64,000 nt of DNA from Desulfomicrobium apsheronum. Its GTDB lineage: Bacteria; Desulfobacterota; Desulfovibrionia; Desulfovibrionales; Desulfomicrobiaceae. Positions within the stretch are counted from its first letter, which is position 1. Each line of letters starts with the position of its first letter. This document shows, in pieces, positions 44,174 through 53,289 of this stretch. The DNA is taken from NCBI RefSeq assembly GCF_900114115.1, contig NZ_FORX01000022.1, positions 21,125 through 85,124 on the forward strand, read 5' to 3'. The notes beneath the pieces were generated by a model, which saw only the letters and a list, made by a program, of their open reading frames with translations, did no database searches and had not been told where the DNA came from. A program made the translations under genes and the position numbers.

Positions 44174-44965
44174 ATGGAACATACCGACATTTTTGAAATC
44201 GGTGGCAAGCGCCTGAGCAGCCGCCTGTTCACCGGCACGGGCAAGTACGGCAACGACGCGCTCATCGCGCCTGTGTGTGAGGCCTCCGGCTCCGAGGTCA
44301 TCACCGTGGCCCTGCGCCGGGTGGATCTGGACGGCAAGACGGATAACGTCATGAAGCATATCCCCTCACACATGACCCTGCTGCCCAACACCTCCGGGGC
44401 GCGCAACGCCGACGAGGCCGTACGCATCGCCCGACTGGCCCGGGCCATGGGCTGCGGGGACTGGATCAAGATCGAGGTCATTTCCGACAACCGCTACCTG
44501 CTGCCCGACGGATACGAGACCGCCAAGGCTACGGAAATCCTGGCCAGGGAAGGCTTCGTGGTCCTGCCGTACATGAACCCCGACCTCTACGTGGCCCGCT
44601 CCCTGGCCGATGCCGGGGCGGCGGCGATCATGCCGCTGGGCGCGCCCATCGGCACCAACCGGGGCCTTCGAACCGAAGAGATGATTCGCATCCTCATCGA
44701 GGAAATGGAGCTGCCCATCATCGTCGACGCGGGCATCGGCGCTCCCAGCCAGGCCTGCCGGGCCATGGAGATGGGGGCCGCGGCCTGTCTGGTCAACACG
44801 GCCATCGCCACGGCCTCGGACCCCGTGCTCATGGGCCGGGCCTTCGGGCGGGCGGTGACGGCCGGACGCGAAGCCTGGCTGGCCGGACCCGGGGCGGTCG
44901 CCACCCTGGCACAGGCTTCCTCGCCCCTGACCGGATTCCTGGACCGGACGGAAGGCGCGTCATGA
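44174..44965 (+). CDS. thiG: Thiazole synthase ThiG
   Basis: TIM-barrel enzyme of 263 residues. [13 protein letters not shown] near the start and [12 protein letters not shown] define the family. [20 protein letters not shown] and [13 protein letters not shown] follow, then [21 protein letters not shown] for phosphate binding. It builds the thiazole phosphate from DXP, ThiS-thiocarboxylate and dehydroglycine. It overlaps thiH by four bases. Confidence 0.95.
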   Translation: MEHTDIFEIGGKRLSSRLFTGTGKYGNDALIAPVCEASGSEVITVALRRVDLDGKTDNVMKHIPSHMTLLPNTSGARNADEAVRIARLARAMGCGDWIKIEVISDNRYLLPDGYETAKATEILAREGFVVLPYMNPDLYVARSLADAGAAAIMPLGAPIGTNRGLRTEEMIRILIEEMELPIIVDAGIGAPSQACRAMEMGAAACLVNTAIATASDPVLMGRAFGRAVTAGREAWLAGPGAVATLAQASSPLTGFLDRTEGAS

Positions 44966-46068
44966 GCTTTCTGTCCGAAGCCCAGCGTCTGGGCCAAACG
45001 CCCCTGCATCTCGAAAACGTGAGCGAGGATGACGTGCGCCGTGCCGTCGGCCTCCCGCGCGTCGATGCATCCGCATTCGCGGCCCTGCTCTCCCCGGCCG
45101 CAAACAAGCACTTGGAGACCATGGCCGCCCGTGCCCACGCGCTGACCCTGAGCCATTTCGGCCGCACGGTGAGCCTGTTCACCCCGCTCTACGTCTCCAA
45201 CCACTGCGCCAACCACTGCCGCTATTGCGGCTTTGCGGCCCCGAACAGCATTCCGCGCAGCCAGCTCAGCCTGGACGAGGTCCGGGCCGAGGGCGAGGCC
45301 ATCGCCGCCACGGGGTTAAAGCAGCTGCTCCTTCTGACCGGAGAGGCCCCGCGCAAGGCGGGCGTTGCGTATCTGGAAGCCTGTGTGCAGGTCCTGCGTC
45401 CCCTGTTTCCCTCCATCTCCGTGGAGGTCTATCCCATGGAAACGGCGGATTACGCGCGGCTGACCCGGGCGGGCGTGGACGGGCTGACGGTGTTCCAGGA
45501 AACCTATGACCCGGTCCTCTACGCCGAGCTGCACCCCGCCGGGCCCAAGCGGGACTACGCGTTTCGGCTGAACACTCCGCAGCGAGGAGCCGAGGCGGGC
45601 ATGCGCGTGGTCAACATCGGGGCGCTCCTGGGCCTGACCGACTGGCGGCAGGAAATTTACGCCGTCGGCCTGCATGCGGCCTGGCTGCAAAAACGCTATC
45701 CCGGCGTGGACATCGCCGTGTCCCTGCCACGCATGCGCCCCCATGTAGGAGCGTTTCAGCCGGCGTGCATCGTTTCCGACCGGGAGCTGGTGCAGGCCAT
45801 GACCGCCCTGCGCATTTTCCTGCCGCGCCTGTCCATCACCATCTCCACTCGCGAAGCTCCAAGCTTTCGCGACAACATCCTGCCGCTGGGCGTTACGCGC
45901 ATGTCGGCAGGGGTCAGCACCGCCGTGGGCGGACACGCAAAACCCTCAAAGACCGGACAGTTTGAGATCTCCGACCCGCGCAGCGTGGCCGAGATCGAGG
46001 CCATGCTGCGAGCCCGCGGCTACCAGGCCGTATTCAAGGACTGGGAACCCATCGAGGCCAGCGCGTGA
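44962..46068 (+). CDS. thiH: 2-iminoacetate synthase ThiH
   Basis: Radical SAM enzyme of 368 residues. The cluster motif [15 protein letters not shown] (~75-89) has CxxxCxxC spacing. [19 protein letters not shown] and [15 protein letters not shown] follow, as do the late [16 protein letters not shown] residues. It cleaves tyrosine to make dehydroglycine for ThiG, consistent with an anaerobe, where ThiO is not expected. Coupled by four-base overlaps on both sides. Confidence 0.95.
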   Translation: MSFLSEAQRLGQTPLHLENVSEDDVRRAVGLPRVDASAFAALLSPAANKHLETMAARAHALTLSHFGRTVSLFTPLYVSNHCANHCRYCGFAAPNSIPRSQLSLDEVRAEGEAIAATGLKQLLLLTGEAPRKAGVAYLEACVQVLRPLFPSISVEVYPMETADYARLTRAGVDGLTVFQETYDPVLYAELHPAGPKRDYAFRLNTPQRGAEAGMRVVNIGALLGLTDWRQEIYAVGLHAAWLQKRYPGVDIAVSLPRMRPHVGAFQPACIVSDRELVQAMTALRIFLPRLSITISTREAPSFRDNILPLGVTRMSAGVSTAVGGHAKPSKTGQFEISDPRSVAEIEAMLRARGYQAVFKDWEPIEASA

Positions 46069-46688
46069 ACACCTTTGAACATGGGCTGACGCGTTATCTA
46101 GGCGAGGGCTTTCTCTCCTTCCTGCGTTCCGTGCGGATCGGGATCATCGGCGCCGGGGGGCTCGGTTCCAACTGCGCCGTGCACCTCGTGCGCTGCGGAT
46201 TCACGAACCTCGTCCTGGCCGACGCGGACGAGGTGGAACCTTCCAACCTCAATCGCCAACATTTCACGCTGGCCCAGGTCGGCCGCCCCAAGGTCGAGGC
46301 CCTGCGCGACAACCTCACGGCCATAAACCCGGCGGCCAGGATCGAGGCCCTTCATCTGCACGTGAACGCCCGGAACATGGCCAGCCTTTTCGCATCCTCC
46401 GACGCCGTGGTCGAGGCCGTGGACGATCCGCGCACCAAGAAGCTCATCGTCGAGATCATGACGCAGGCGGGCCGACTCGTGGTCGGCGCATCGGGGCTCG
46501 GCGGGTTCGGCCGCGCCGGGAGCATGACTGTCCGGACCGTACGACCGGGCCTCGTCATTGTCGGAGACCACGTGACGCCCTGCGACATCCCGAATCCGCC
46601 CATGTCTCCCTGTGTGGGCATGGCCGCAGCCATGCAGGCCGACGTGATTCTGAACCATTTTCACACCATATATAAGGAAAAGGCATGA
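46065..46688 (+). CDS. thiF: ThiS adenylyltransferase ThiF
   Basis: E1-like enzyme of 207 residues. The nucleotide loop is IGIIGAGGLGSNCAVHLVRC at about residues 25-44, followed by the Asp/Arg region VLADADEVEPSNLNRQHF. It is shorter than E. coli ThiF, and the zinc-binding cysteine pairs are not evident. This compact form is common in anaerobic thiamine operons. It activates the ThiS C-terminus with ATP. Confidence 0.92.
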   Translation: MNTFEHGLTRYLGEGFLSFLRSVRIGIIGAGGLGSNCAVHLVRCGFTNLVLADADEVEPSNLNRQHFTLAQVGRPKVEALRDNLTAINPAARIEALHLHVNARNMASLFASSDAVVEAVDDPRTKKLIVEIMTQAGRLVVGASGLGGFGRAGSMTVRTVRPGLVIVGDHVTPCDIPNPPMSPCVGMAAAMQADVILNHFHTIYKEKA

Positions 46689-47335
46689 ACGGACGCACCC
46701 TTGTGACCCGGCTGATGCGCGAAGGCGGCCTGTACGGGCTGACCGCTGAAAAATTCTCCCTCGGACGGCGCAACGCGGACGTGGTCCGGGCCATGCTGGA
46801 CGGCGGGATACGCATCATCCAATACCGCGAAAAGACGAAAAAGATGGGACTGAAATACGAGGAGTGCCTCCAGCTGCGAGCCATGACCCGCGAGGCGGAC
46901 GCGGCCTTCATCGTCAACGACGACATCGATCTGGCCCTGCTGACGGGAGCCGACGGCGTACACGTGGGCCAGGAAGACCTGCCGATCGAGGCCGTGCGCG
47001 CCTTGGTGGGTGAAAACATGGCCATCGGCCTCTCGACCCATTCCCCGGAGCAGGCCCGTGCGGCAGTATCCCTCGGCGCGGATTACATAGGTGTCGGGCC
47101 GATCTTCACGACTCGGACCAAGGAGGATGTCTGCGCACCCGTGGGCTTTGAATATCTGGACTTCGTCGTGCGCAATATCGATCTGCCTTTTGTCGCCATC
47201 GGCGGGATCAAGGAGCACAACCTGAAGGCGGTGGCCGATCACGGCGCCCGGTGCATGGCCCTGGTCACCGAGATAACCGCCGCCGAGGACATCCGGAGCA
47301 AGATCGCCGCGCTGACGAACATTCTCTGCCCCTGA
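46685..47335 (+). CDS. thiE: Thiamine-phosphate synthase ThiE
   Basis: TIM-barrel enzyme of 216 residues that joins HMP-PP with thiazole phosphate. Key segments are GIRIIQYREKTKKMG, FIVNDDIDLALLTGADGVHV, LSTHSPEQARAAVSLGADYI and VAIGGIKEHNL. It overlaps thiF by four bases. It is the last gene of the operon; thiC and thiD are not in the window. Confidence 0.94.
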   Translation: MNGRTLVTRLMREGGLYGLTAEKFSLGRRNADVVRAMLDGGIRIIQYREKTKKMGLKYEECLQLRAMTREADAAFIVNDDIDLALLTGADGVHVGQEDLPIEAVRALVGENMAIGLSTHSPEQARAAVSLGADYIGVGPIFTTRTKEDVCAPVGFEYLDFVVRNIDLPFVAIGGIKEHNLKAVADHGARCMALVTEITAAEDIRSKIAALTNILCP

Positions 47336-47502
47336 CGCCGCGCAGAAAAAAAGGACGCAACGGCGATACAGTCCCAAGCATTCCGGCGACGGCAAACGAT
47401 TCACGTATGACGGGCTTTCTTTCTTGATATCGGTTCCGTGTTGAGCGTAAGAAATAACCGCACCGTCCGTACCCCCAATCGTCCTCGCACAAGGAGCAAC
47501 GT

Positions 47503-49764
47503 ATGGAGACTGGTTCGTCATCCGCCCACCGCTGGCGTTTTTTCCGCCTCGGCGGTTTTGATCAGGTTCGACTCGACACGGCCGAGGATCTTCTTCATCT
47601 TGGCGAATTGGATCAGAAGCTGTGGGCGGCCCTGAGCTGCCCGGTGAACGGGCTTGAGTTCGACCCGCGCACCCTGGCCATGCTCGACACCGACGGCGAC
47701 GGCCGGGTCAGGGTGCCCGAAATCCTGGCCGCCGTGAACTGGGTCTGCACGGTACTGCGCGATCTGCGCCCCCTCATGGCCGGAAGCTCCTCTTTGCCGC
47801 TCGCGGCCATAGACTCCTCCATCCCTGAAGGTCAGCGACTTCTGGCCTCAGCCAGACAGATCCAAAATTTTCTGGGTCAGGAAGGGGCCGAGGCCATCAC
47901 CATAGAGCACGTGGCCGGAACGGAAGCCCTGCTGCATGAATCCCCATTCAACGGGGACGGAGTGATCACGCCCATTTCAGCCCGCGACCAGGGCACGCAG
48001 GCGCTCATCGAGGAGATCATGGCCTGCGTGGGCAGCGTGCTGGATCGCGGCGGAGCGCCAGGCATCGGCGCGGAGCAGGTCGAGGCTTTCTACCAGGCCG
48101 CCGCCCTGTACGTGGAGTGGCAGCGCGAGGCACAGGAAAATGCCGGGAGCATCCTGCCCTTCGGAGAAAACACCACGGCGGCGCGGGACATCGTTAATTC
48201 CTTGCAACCCAAGCTGGACGACTATTTCACCCGCTGCAACCTGGCCGCTTACGACCCCAAGGCCGAAGAAGCCCTGAACCCGGCCCTGACCGCCTACGAG
48301 GCCATCTCACCCCATGAACTGCGTCTGGATGCGGATCTTGTGCACTTCCCCGTGGCGCGAATCGAGGCAAATCGCCCCCTGCCCCTTGAGACGGGCGTCA
48401 ATCCCGCCTGGGCGCAAGCCCTGGCGACATTCAAAACCCTGGTGGCCGTTCCGCTTTTCGGGGACGTGGAGAGCTTGGAGCAGTCCCGGTGGGAGCTGGT
48501 CAAATCCACCCTCAAGCCCCACGAGGACTGGCTCGCCGCCAAGGCAGGCGCCGAGGTGGAAAGCCTTGGAGCCGTTCGCCTCCAGGAACTGCTCGATGGC
48601 GTCAGCCGCCAGGAACTGGAAAAGATCATCACCGAGGATTTGAGCCTGGCCGAACAGGTGGAGAGTTTCGAGGGCGTGACGCGGCTTGTGCACTTCACCC
48701 GCGATCTTCTGGTCCTGCTCAACAATTTCGTGGCCTTTCGCGATTTCTACGCCCAGGACCGCAAGGCCGTTTTCCAGGCCGGCACCCTGTATCTGGACGG
48801 CCGGGCCTGCGAGCTCTGCGTGCGCGTGGCAAATCCCGACACGCACGCCACCCTGGCCCCCCTGAGCCAGACCTATCTCACCTATTGCCGCTGCACGCGG
48901 CGGGGCAGCACGGAACAGATGCATATCGCGGCGGCCTTCACCGGCGGCGATTCCGACAACCTCATGGTCGGCCGCAACGGCATCTTCTATGACCGCGCCG
49001 GAAATGACTGGGACGCGACCATCGTCAAAATCGTGGAACACCCCATCAGCGTGCGTCAGGCCTTTCTTTCGCCCTACAAACGCATCGGGCGCATGATCGG
49101 AGAACAGATCGCGAAATTCGCAGCGGCCAAGGACAGCGCCGTGAACACGGCCGCCGGGTCGAAACTGTCGGGCATGGCTCCGGGCGCGGACCCCGCCAAG
49201 CCGCCGACGCCTTTCGACGTGGGCAAGTTCGCCGGCATCTTCGCGGCCATCGGCCTTGCCCTTGGCGCTCTTGGAACGGCCATGGCCTCGGTCATGAGCG
49301 GATTTCTGACCCTGTCCGTCTGGCAGATGCCGCTGGTTATAGGCGGCCTCGTGCTCATGATCTCGGGCCCGTCCATGCTCATCGCCTACCTGAAACTCCG
49401 CCAGCGCAATCTGGCTCCCATTCTCGATGCAGGCGGCTGGGCCGTGAACACCAAGGCCCGCATCAACATCCCCTTCGGAGCCACGCTGACCACTCTCGCC
49501 GAGCTGCCCGCAGGCTCCAAACGTTCCACGGTGGACCCCTTTGCGGACAAAAAGACGCCCTGGAAAAAATGGGCCGTGCTGCTGGCTCTTTTCATGGCTC
49601 TCGGGATGGCCTGGGACAAGGGCTACATCCAGCAGATGTTTGCCAGCGTGCGCCCGCTCTTCTCAAGCGGGCAGACCAATGCCACCACCGAGGCACCGGC
49701 TCCGGCCGACGCGCCCGCTGCCACTGCCCCGGAGAGTCAGGCCGAACCGGCCAAAAAGCAATAA
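47503..49764 (+). CDS. Large membrane-associated EF-hand protein of unknown function
   Basis: Protein of 753 residues without signal peptide. An EF-hand-like loop is clear at LDTDGDGRVRVPE (~62-74), and a second, weaker one is FNGDGVITPISARD (~148-161). A long helical region follows. Two adjacent hydrophobic segments lie at ~570-625 (GIFAAIGLALGALGTAMASV and MPLVIGGLVLMISG), with a third at ~690 (WAVLLALFMALGMAW). The Ala/Pro/Glu-rich C-terminus is disordered. No family recognised; calcium binding is inferred from the loop only. Confidence 0.65.
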   Translation: METGSSSAHRWRFFRLGGFDQVRLDTAEDLLHLGELDQKLWAALSCPVNGLEFDPRTLAMLDTDGDGRVRVPEILAAVNWVCTVLRDLRPLMAGSSSLPLAAIDSSIPEGQRLLASARQIQNFLGQEGAEAITIEHVAGTEALLHESPFNGDGVITPISARDQGTQALIEEIMACVGSVLDRGGAPGIGAEQVEAFYQAAALYVEWQREAQENAGSILPFGENTTAARDIVNSLQPKLDDYFTRCNLAAYDPKAEEALNPALTAYEAISPHELRLDADLVHFPVARIEANRPLPLETGVNPAWAQALATFKTLVAVPLFGDVESLEQSRWELVKSTLKPHEDWLAAKAGAEVESLGAVRLQELLDGVSRQELEKIITEDLSLAEQVESFEGVTRLVHFTRDLLVLLNNFVAFRDFYAQDRKAVFQAGTLYLDGRACELCVRVANPDTHATLAPLSQTYLTYCRCTRRGSTEQMHIAAAFTGGDSDNLMVGRNGIFYDRAGNDWDATIVKIVEHPISVRQAFLSPYKRIGRMIGEQIAKFAAAKDSAVNTAAGSKLSGMAPGADPAKPPTPFDVGKFAGIFAAIGLALGALGTAMASVMSGFLTLSVWQMPLVIGGLVLMISGPSMLIAYLKLRQRNLAPILDAGGWAVNTKARINIPFGATLTTLAELPAGSKRSTVDPFADKKTPWKKWAVLLALFMALGMAWDKGYIQQMFASVRPLFSSGQTNATTEAPAPADAPAATAPESQAEPAKKQ

Positions 49765-49804
49765 CCCACGCCGGGCCACAGGTCCGGCGCACAGGAATCT
49801 CCAC

Positions 49805-50236
49805 ATGTTCAAACGCGTGCAATCACCCGAGGAACAGCTTCGGGTGATGATGATCCGGGCCATAGTGTTCATGGAAGAGCAAGGCATTGCCTATGCGGAT
49901 GAAATGGACATGCATGACGCCACGGCCCTGCACATTCTTGGCGAAATAGATGGCGAGCCCGTGGCCTGCGGCCGGATTCGCTACCAGGGCGACCGGGCCT
50001 TCCTGCAACGTCTGGCCGTGCGCCGCGCGTGGCGTGGCCAGAGGCTCGGCAGCGCGCTTCTTGCTTTCATGCTCAAAGAATGTCGCAAGGACGGATTCGG
50101 TCGATTCGACCTTCACGCCCAGACCCGGGCGGTAGGATTCTACCGCAGGCACGGCTTCACAACCTGCGGGGAAGAGTTCGAGGAGGCGGGCATACCGCAT
50201 GTGCACATGTGGCTGCGCGACACGACGCCGGAATGA
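49805..50236 (+). CDS. GNAT-family N-acetyltransferase
   Basis: Protein of 143 residues. The acetyl-CoA-binding motif is LQRLAVRRAWRGQRLGSALL (~67-86), with the R/QxxGxG/A pattern in RGQRLGSA. FYRRHGFTTCGEEFEEAGIPHVHMWL is the usual end. It resembles ElaA/YjcF-type acetyltransferases. The start is at ATG 49805; upstream in-frame codons overlap the EF-hand gene. The substrate is unknown. Confidence 0.88.
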   Translation: MFKRVQSPEEQLRVMMIRAIVFMEEQGIAYADEMDMHDATALHILGEIDGEPVACGRIRYQGDRAFLQRLAVRRAWRGQRLGSALLAFMLKECRKDGFGRFDLHAQTRAVGFYRRHGFTTCGEEFEEAGIPHVHMWLRDTTPE

Positions 50237-50284
50237 TCACGGCTCCCACGTGCAAAGCCGTAAGGGGTGCGCTTGGGGCTTTGA

Positions 50285-51094
50285 TCAGCTAAAGGACAAC
50301 GTGCACAGATACTTCTTGAACTTCTGCCCTTCCTCGTGCCCGGGATTGATGTTCAGGCACTTCTCCAAGGCATTCTCCGCCTCGCCGATCCTGCCGCCCT
50401 GCACAAAGGCCCTGGCCAGGTTGAAATAGAGGTTTTCGTCCGTGGCGCAGACCTCTATGGCCCGGGAATAATATCGACAAGCCTGATCCAGCATGTCCTG
50501 CTTGCGCAGTTCGATCCCGAACTGATTGAAGAGGTGTTTGAACTCCGCCGAGGCAAAGCCATCAAGGGCGATGAGCTGCTCGAAAACCGTGGCGGCCTTG
50601 TCGTGCTGATTGTATTGCAGATAGGTAAGCCCCAGGCCGAACAGGGCGCGGACGTTCTTTTCATCCAGCCCCAAGGCATTGTTGTATTCCATGGCCGCCG
50701 AATAGGGCTCCCCGTTTTTCCTGTGCCGATCGCCCTTGGCCACGGCCTTGGCTATTTTCTGGATGACGGGTTTGACCTGCTTCAGGAACATGTCCACCTC
50801 GGGCTGATACTGGGTGATCAACTCCAGCATGGTCACTTCCAGGGCGGGTCCCGAGGGCGCCCAATGTGCGTTGAGGGACTGCAGGGCCAAGAGTTCGTCA
50901 TCGATCTGCTTGGCGTAGTAGTAGAGGGTGCTGTCTTCCTTCTTGGCTGTGGTTCCCGTGCCGATGGCGACCGTGGTCCGTTTCGAACAGACGCACTCGA
51001 GCCCCAGGTCCGTGGCCATGCAATATTTGGAAACATCGGCGATGGTGTAGTCTTCAGCCACGATATTCTCTTTTTCCTGCAATTTCTCGGGCAT
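50285..51094 (-). CDS. TPR repeat protein
   Basis: Protein of 269 residues. The N-terminal ~70 residues contain CMATDLGLECVCSKRTT with three cysteines. TPR units occupy ~115-260, for example AAMEYNNALGLDEKNVRALF and NLYFNLARAFVQGGRIGEAE. Probably a cytoplasmic scaffold. It directly follows the nitroreductase gene (stop and start are adjacent), so the two are co-transcribed. Its TPR half resembles the first gene in this window in style but not in the N-terminal domain. Confidence 0.75.
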   Translation of the reverse strand: MPEKLQEKENIVAEDYTIADVSKYCMATDLGLECVCSKRTTVAIGTGTTAKKEDSTLYYYAKQIDDELLALQSLNAHWAPSGPALEVTMLELITQYQPEVDMFLKQVKPVIQKIAKAVAKGDRHRKNGEPYSAAMEYNNALGLDEKNVRALFGLGLTYLQYNQHDKAATVFEQLIALDGFASAEFKHLFNQFGIELRKQDMLDQACRYYSRAIEVCATDENLYFNLARAFVQGGRIGEAENALEKCLNINPGHEEGQKFKKYLCTLSFS

Positions 51095-51754
51095 CTAGAA
51101 CCAGCGCACCATCTGTTCGAGAGGTCTGCGCGTCTTGCGCTTGGGCGGCTTGGCCCGATAGCCGAAAGCGAGCATGTAGGCCACTCCGTACTCGTTCAGA
51201 TCCACGCCGAAATCCTCAGCCAGCACCTCGTCCACCTTGTCCTGCGCGTAGCCTTCGATGGGGCAGGAATCGATGCCGACCAAAGCCGCCGCAGTCATCA
51301 TGTTGGCCTGCGCGATGTAGCACTGCTTGCAGGCCCAGTCGAACATGGCCCGGTCGCTGTCCAGGAGGCGAAAATCCGACTGCTGGAAAGTGGCGTAGTA
51401 TTCCGTGCGAGCGGTGATGCGGTCTTCGGGCAATTCCTGAATCTGGCGCATGAAATCCGCGATGCCGACGCTGTCGAACTTGAGCAGGGGCGCCTTCATG
51501 GCCAGGCAGACCATAAAATGACTCGCCGTGGGGATCTGAAGCTTGCCGCCCCAGGTGTGCGGCAGGAGTTTTCTGCGGAAATTCATGTCCTGAACAACCA
51601 GAAACTGCCACGGCTCAAATCCGAAGGAGCTTGGGGACAAACGCGCGGTTTCAAGAATGAACAGGAAATCCTCATCGGAAATCTGGATCTTTGGATCGAA
51701 CTCCTTGCAGGCATGACGGAACATGAAGGCGTCCAGAATGATCTGCTTGTCCAT
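51095..51754 (-). CDS. NAD(P)H nitroreductase family flavoprotein
   Basis: Protein of 219 residues, NfsB-like. The FMN-binding FRHACKEFDP near the start, the segment ARLSPSSFGFEPWQFLVV, and WACKQCYIAQANMMTAAALVGIDS are typical, ending in AYMLAFGYRAKPPKRKTRR. It reduces quinones or nitro compounds with NAD(P)H. ATG 51754 is supported by AAGGAG upstream; the frame continues to 51811 without one. Confidence 0.9.
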   Translation of the reverse strand: MDKQIILDAFMFRHACKEFDPKIQISDEDFLFILETARLSPSSFGFEPWQFLVVQDMNFRRKLLPHTWGGKLQIPTASHFMVCLAMKAPLLKFDSVGIADFMRQIQELPEDRITARTEYYATFQQSDFRLLDSDRAMFDWACKQCYIAQANMMTAAALVGIDSCPIEGYAQDKVDEVLAEDFGVDLNEYGVAYMLAFGYRAKPPKRKTRRPLEQMVRWF

Positions 51755-52140
51755 ATGACAGCTCCTTGCAAAGGGATTGACGGACATCCGGGGCCCATCG
51801 TGGCAGGACAATCACATCACTACGCAGGCTTTTGTCTAAGTTCAAGAATGGGAAATGCCTTCCCCGCCATTTCATGGAATCAGGGCCGCGCGGACGGTCT
51901 GGGACAGAAGTTTTCAACCTACCGGAATCAAAGTCATCAAGAGAAAAAAAAGCAAGTGATCCAAAAACAAAACCCCTTCAATCGTGCCACAAACACAAAA
52001 AAGGTAGCACATCGGCATTCAAATCAGCGCTCGTGATGCGTAGACCCTTTTATATCTAAAATTGTGATACTATATCATTTTTTTCATACTACGTATTGAC
52101 CTCGAATACATAGCCATGTAACGGGAAAGAAAAGGAAATA

Positions 52141-52237
52141 TTCAACGAACATCCTTGCTGATTGTGGACACCACGGGTCAACAACACGAATTCGACGAAC
52201 ATCCTACCCAATTGTGGACATGACAGGTCGGCAACAA
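52141..52237 (+). repeat. Two 47-bp tandem repeats upstream of hynB
   Basis: Units at 52141-52187 and 52191-52237 share CGAACATCC, then ATTGTGGACA, then GGTC and CAACA, at an exact period of 50 bases, close to five helical turns. They are candidate binding sites for a regulator of the hydrogenase operon. Confidence 0.75.
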
Positions 52238-52254
52238 TTGTCGCCTGTCTTTTA
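52222..52254 (+). promoter_or_regulatory. Hairpin with T-run just before hynB
   Basis: GACAGG and CCTGTC close a stem at 52222-52249, extended by CAA/TTG, with one bulged base. TTTT follows, then the hynB ribosome binding site at ~52267. It could act as an attenuator or mark the 5' end of the hynB message. It overlaps the second tandem repeat. Confidence 0.55.
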
Positions 52255-52278
52255 TTCATACACTGATGGAGGTGTGTT

Positions 52279-53238
52279 ATGAAGGTTTCTGTAGGTTTAG
52301 GCAAACCCGGGGCCGAAGAGCGATTGGAAAAAAGTGGGGTCTCACGCCGAGATTTCATGAAGTTCTGTACCACAATCGCAGCGGTCATGGGTATGGAGGC
52401 GTCGTTCGCCAACAAAATCGCCCTGGCGCTGACGTCCCCCAAACGTCCTTCTGTGGTCTGGCTGCATAACGCGGAATGCACAGGCTGCTCTGAATCCATT
52501 CTCCGCGCTGTTCGTCCCTTTATCGACGACCTGATTCTGGACACAATCAGCCTCGACTACCATGAAACCATCATGGCAGCCGCCGGCCACAAGGCTGAAG
52601 AAGCCCTGCATGCGGCCGTAAGCTCCCCCAACGGTTTTCTCTGCGTTGTTGAAGGTGCCATCCCGACCAAGGACAACGGCATCTACGGCATGGTCGGCGG
52701 GCGCACCATGCTTGAAATCAACTCCGAAATCCTGCCCAAGGCAATCGCCGTGATTTCCTACGGCACCTGCGCCACCTACGGCGGCGTTCAGGCAGCAAGC
52801 CCCAACCCGACTGACGCCAAGGGCATCAACGACGCACTCAAGCATCTGGGCGTCAACGCAGTCAACATCCCCGGCTGTCCCCCCAACCCGTACAATCTGG
52901 TTGGAACCATCGTTCATCTCCTGACCCACAGTCTGGCCATCCCGGAAATGGATTCCATAAACCGGCCGATCATGTTCTTCGGCGAAACCGTGCACGAACA
53001 GTGCGAACGCCTGCCCCATTACGAAGCCGGCGAATTCGCACCCTCCTTTGATTCGGAAGAGGCCCGCAAAGGCTGGTGTCTGTACCAGCTCGGATGCAAA
53101 GGCCCCATGACCTACAACAACTGCCCCAAGGTCAAGTTCAACCAGACGAACTGGCCAGTTCAGGCCGGACATCCCTGTATCGGCTGCAGTGAACCCGATT
53201 TCTGGGACTCCGCTTCCCCCTTCTACGAAGAAGCATAA
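52279..53238 (+). CDS. hynB: Periplasmic [NiFe] hydrogenase small subunit
   Basis: Protein of 319 residues with a Tat signal (SRRDFMKF at residues 22-29) for export of the folded heterodimer. Cluster ligands are visible: AECTGCSES (proximal), [24 protein letters not shown] (distal His/Cys region), [20 protein letters not shown] and [12 protein letters not shown]. The Pro in [10 protein letters not shown] points to a [3Fe-4S] medial cluster, as in standard [NiFe] rather than [NiFeSe] enzymes. It transfers electrons from H2 to periplasmic cytochrome c. GGAGG precedes ATG 52279. Confidence 0.95.
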   Translation: MKVSVGLGKPGAEERLEKSGVSRRDFMKFCTTIAAVMGMEASFANKIALALTSPKRPSVVWLHNAECTGCSESILRAVRPFIDDLILDTISLDYHETIMAAAGHKAEEALHAAVSSPNGFLCVVEGAIPTKDNGIYGMVGGRTMLEINSEILPKAIAVISYGTCATYGGVQAASPNPTDAKGINDALKHLGVNAVNIPGCPPNPYNLVGTIVHLLTHSLAIPEMDSINRPIMFFGETVHEQCERLPHYEAGEFAPSFDSEEARKGWCLYQLGCKGPMTYNNCPKVKFNQTNWPVQAGHPCIGCSEPDFWDSASPFYEEA

Positions 53239-53289
53239 GAAGGCTGTTGCTCAAGGCTCAACATTTACTGAAATCAGAGGAGAGTACAT

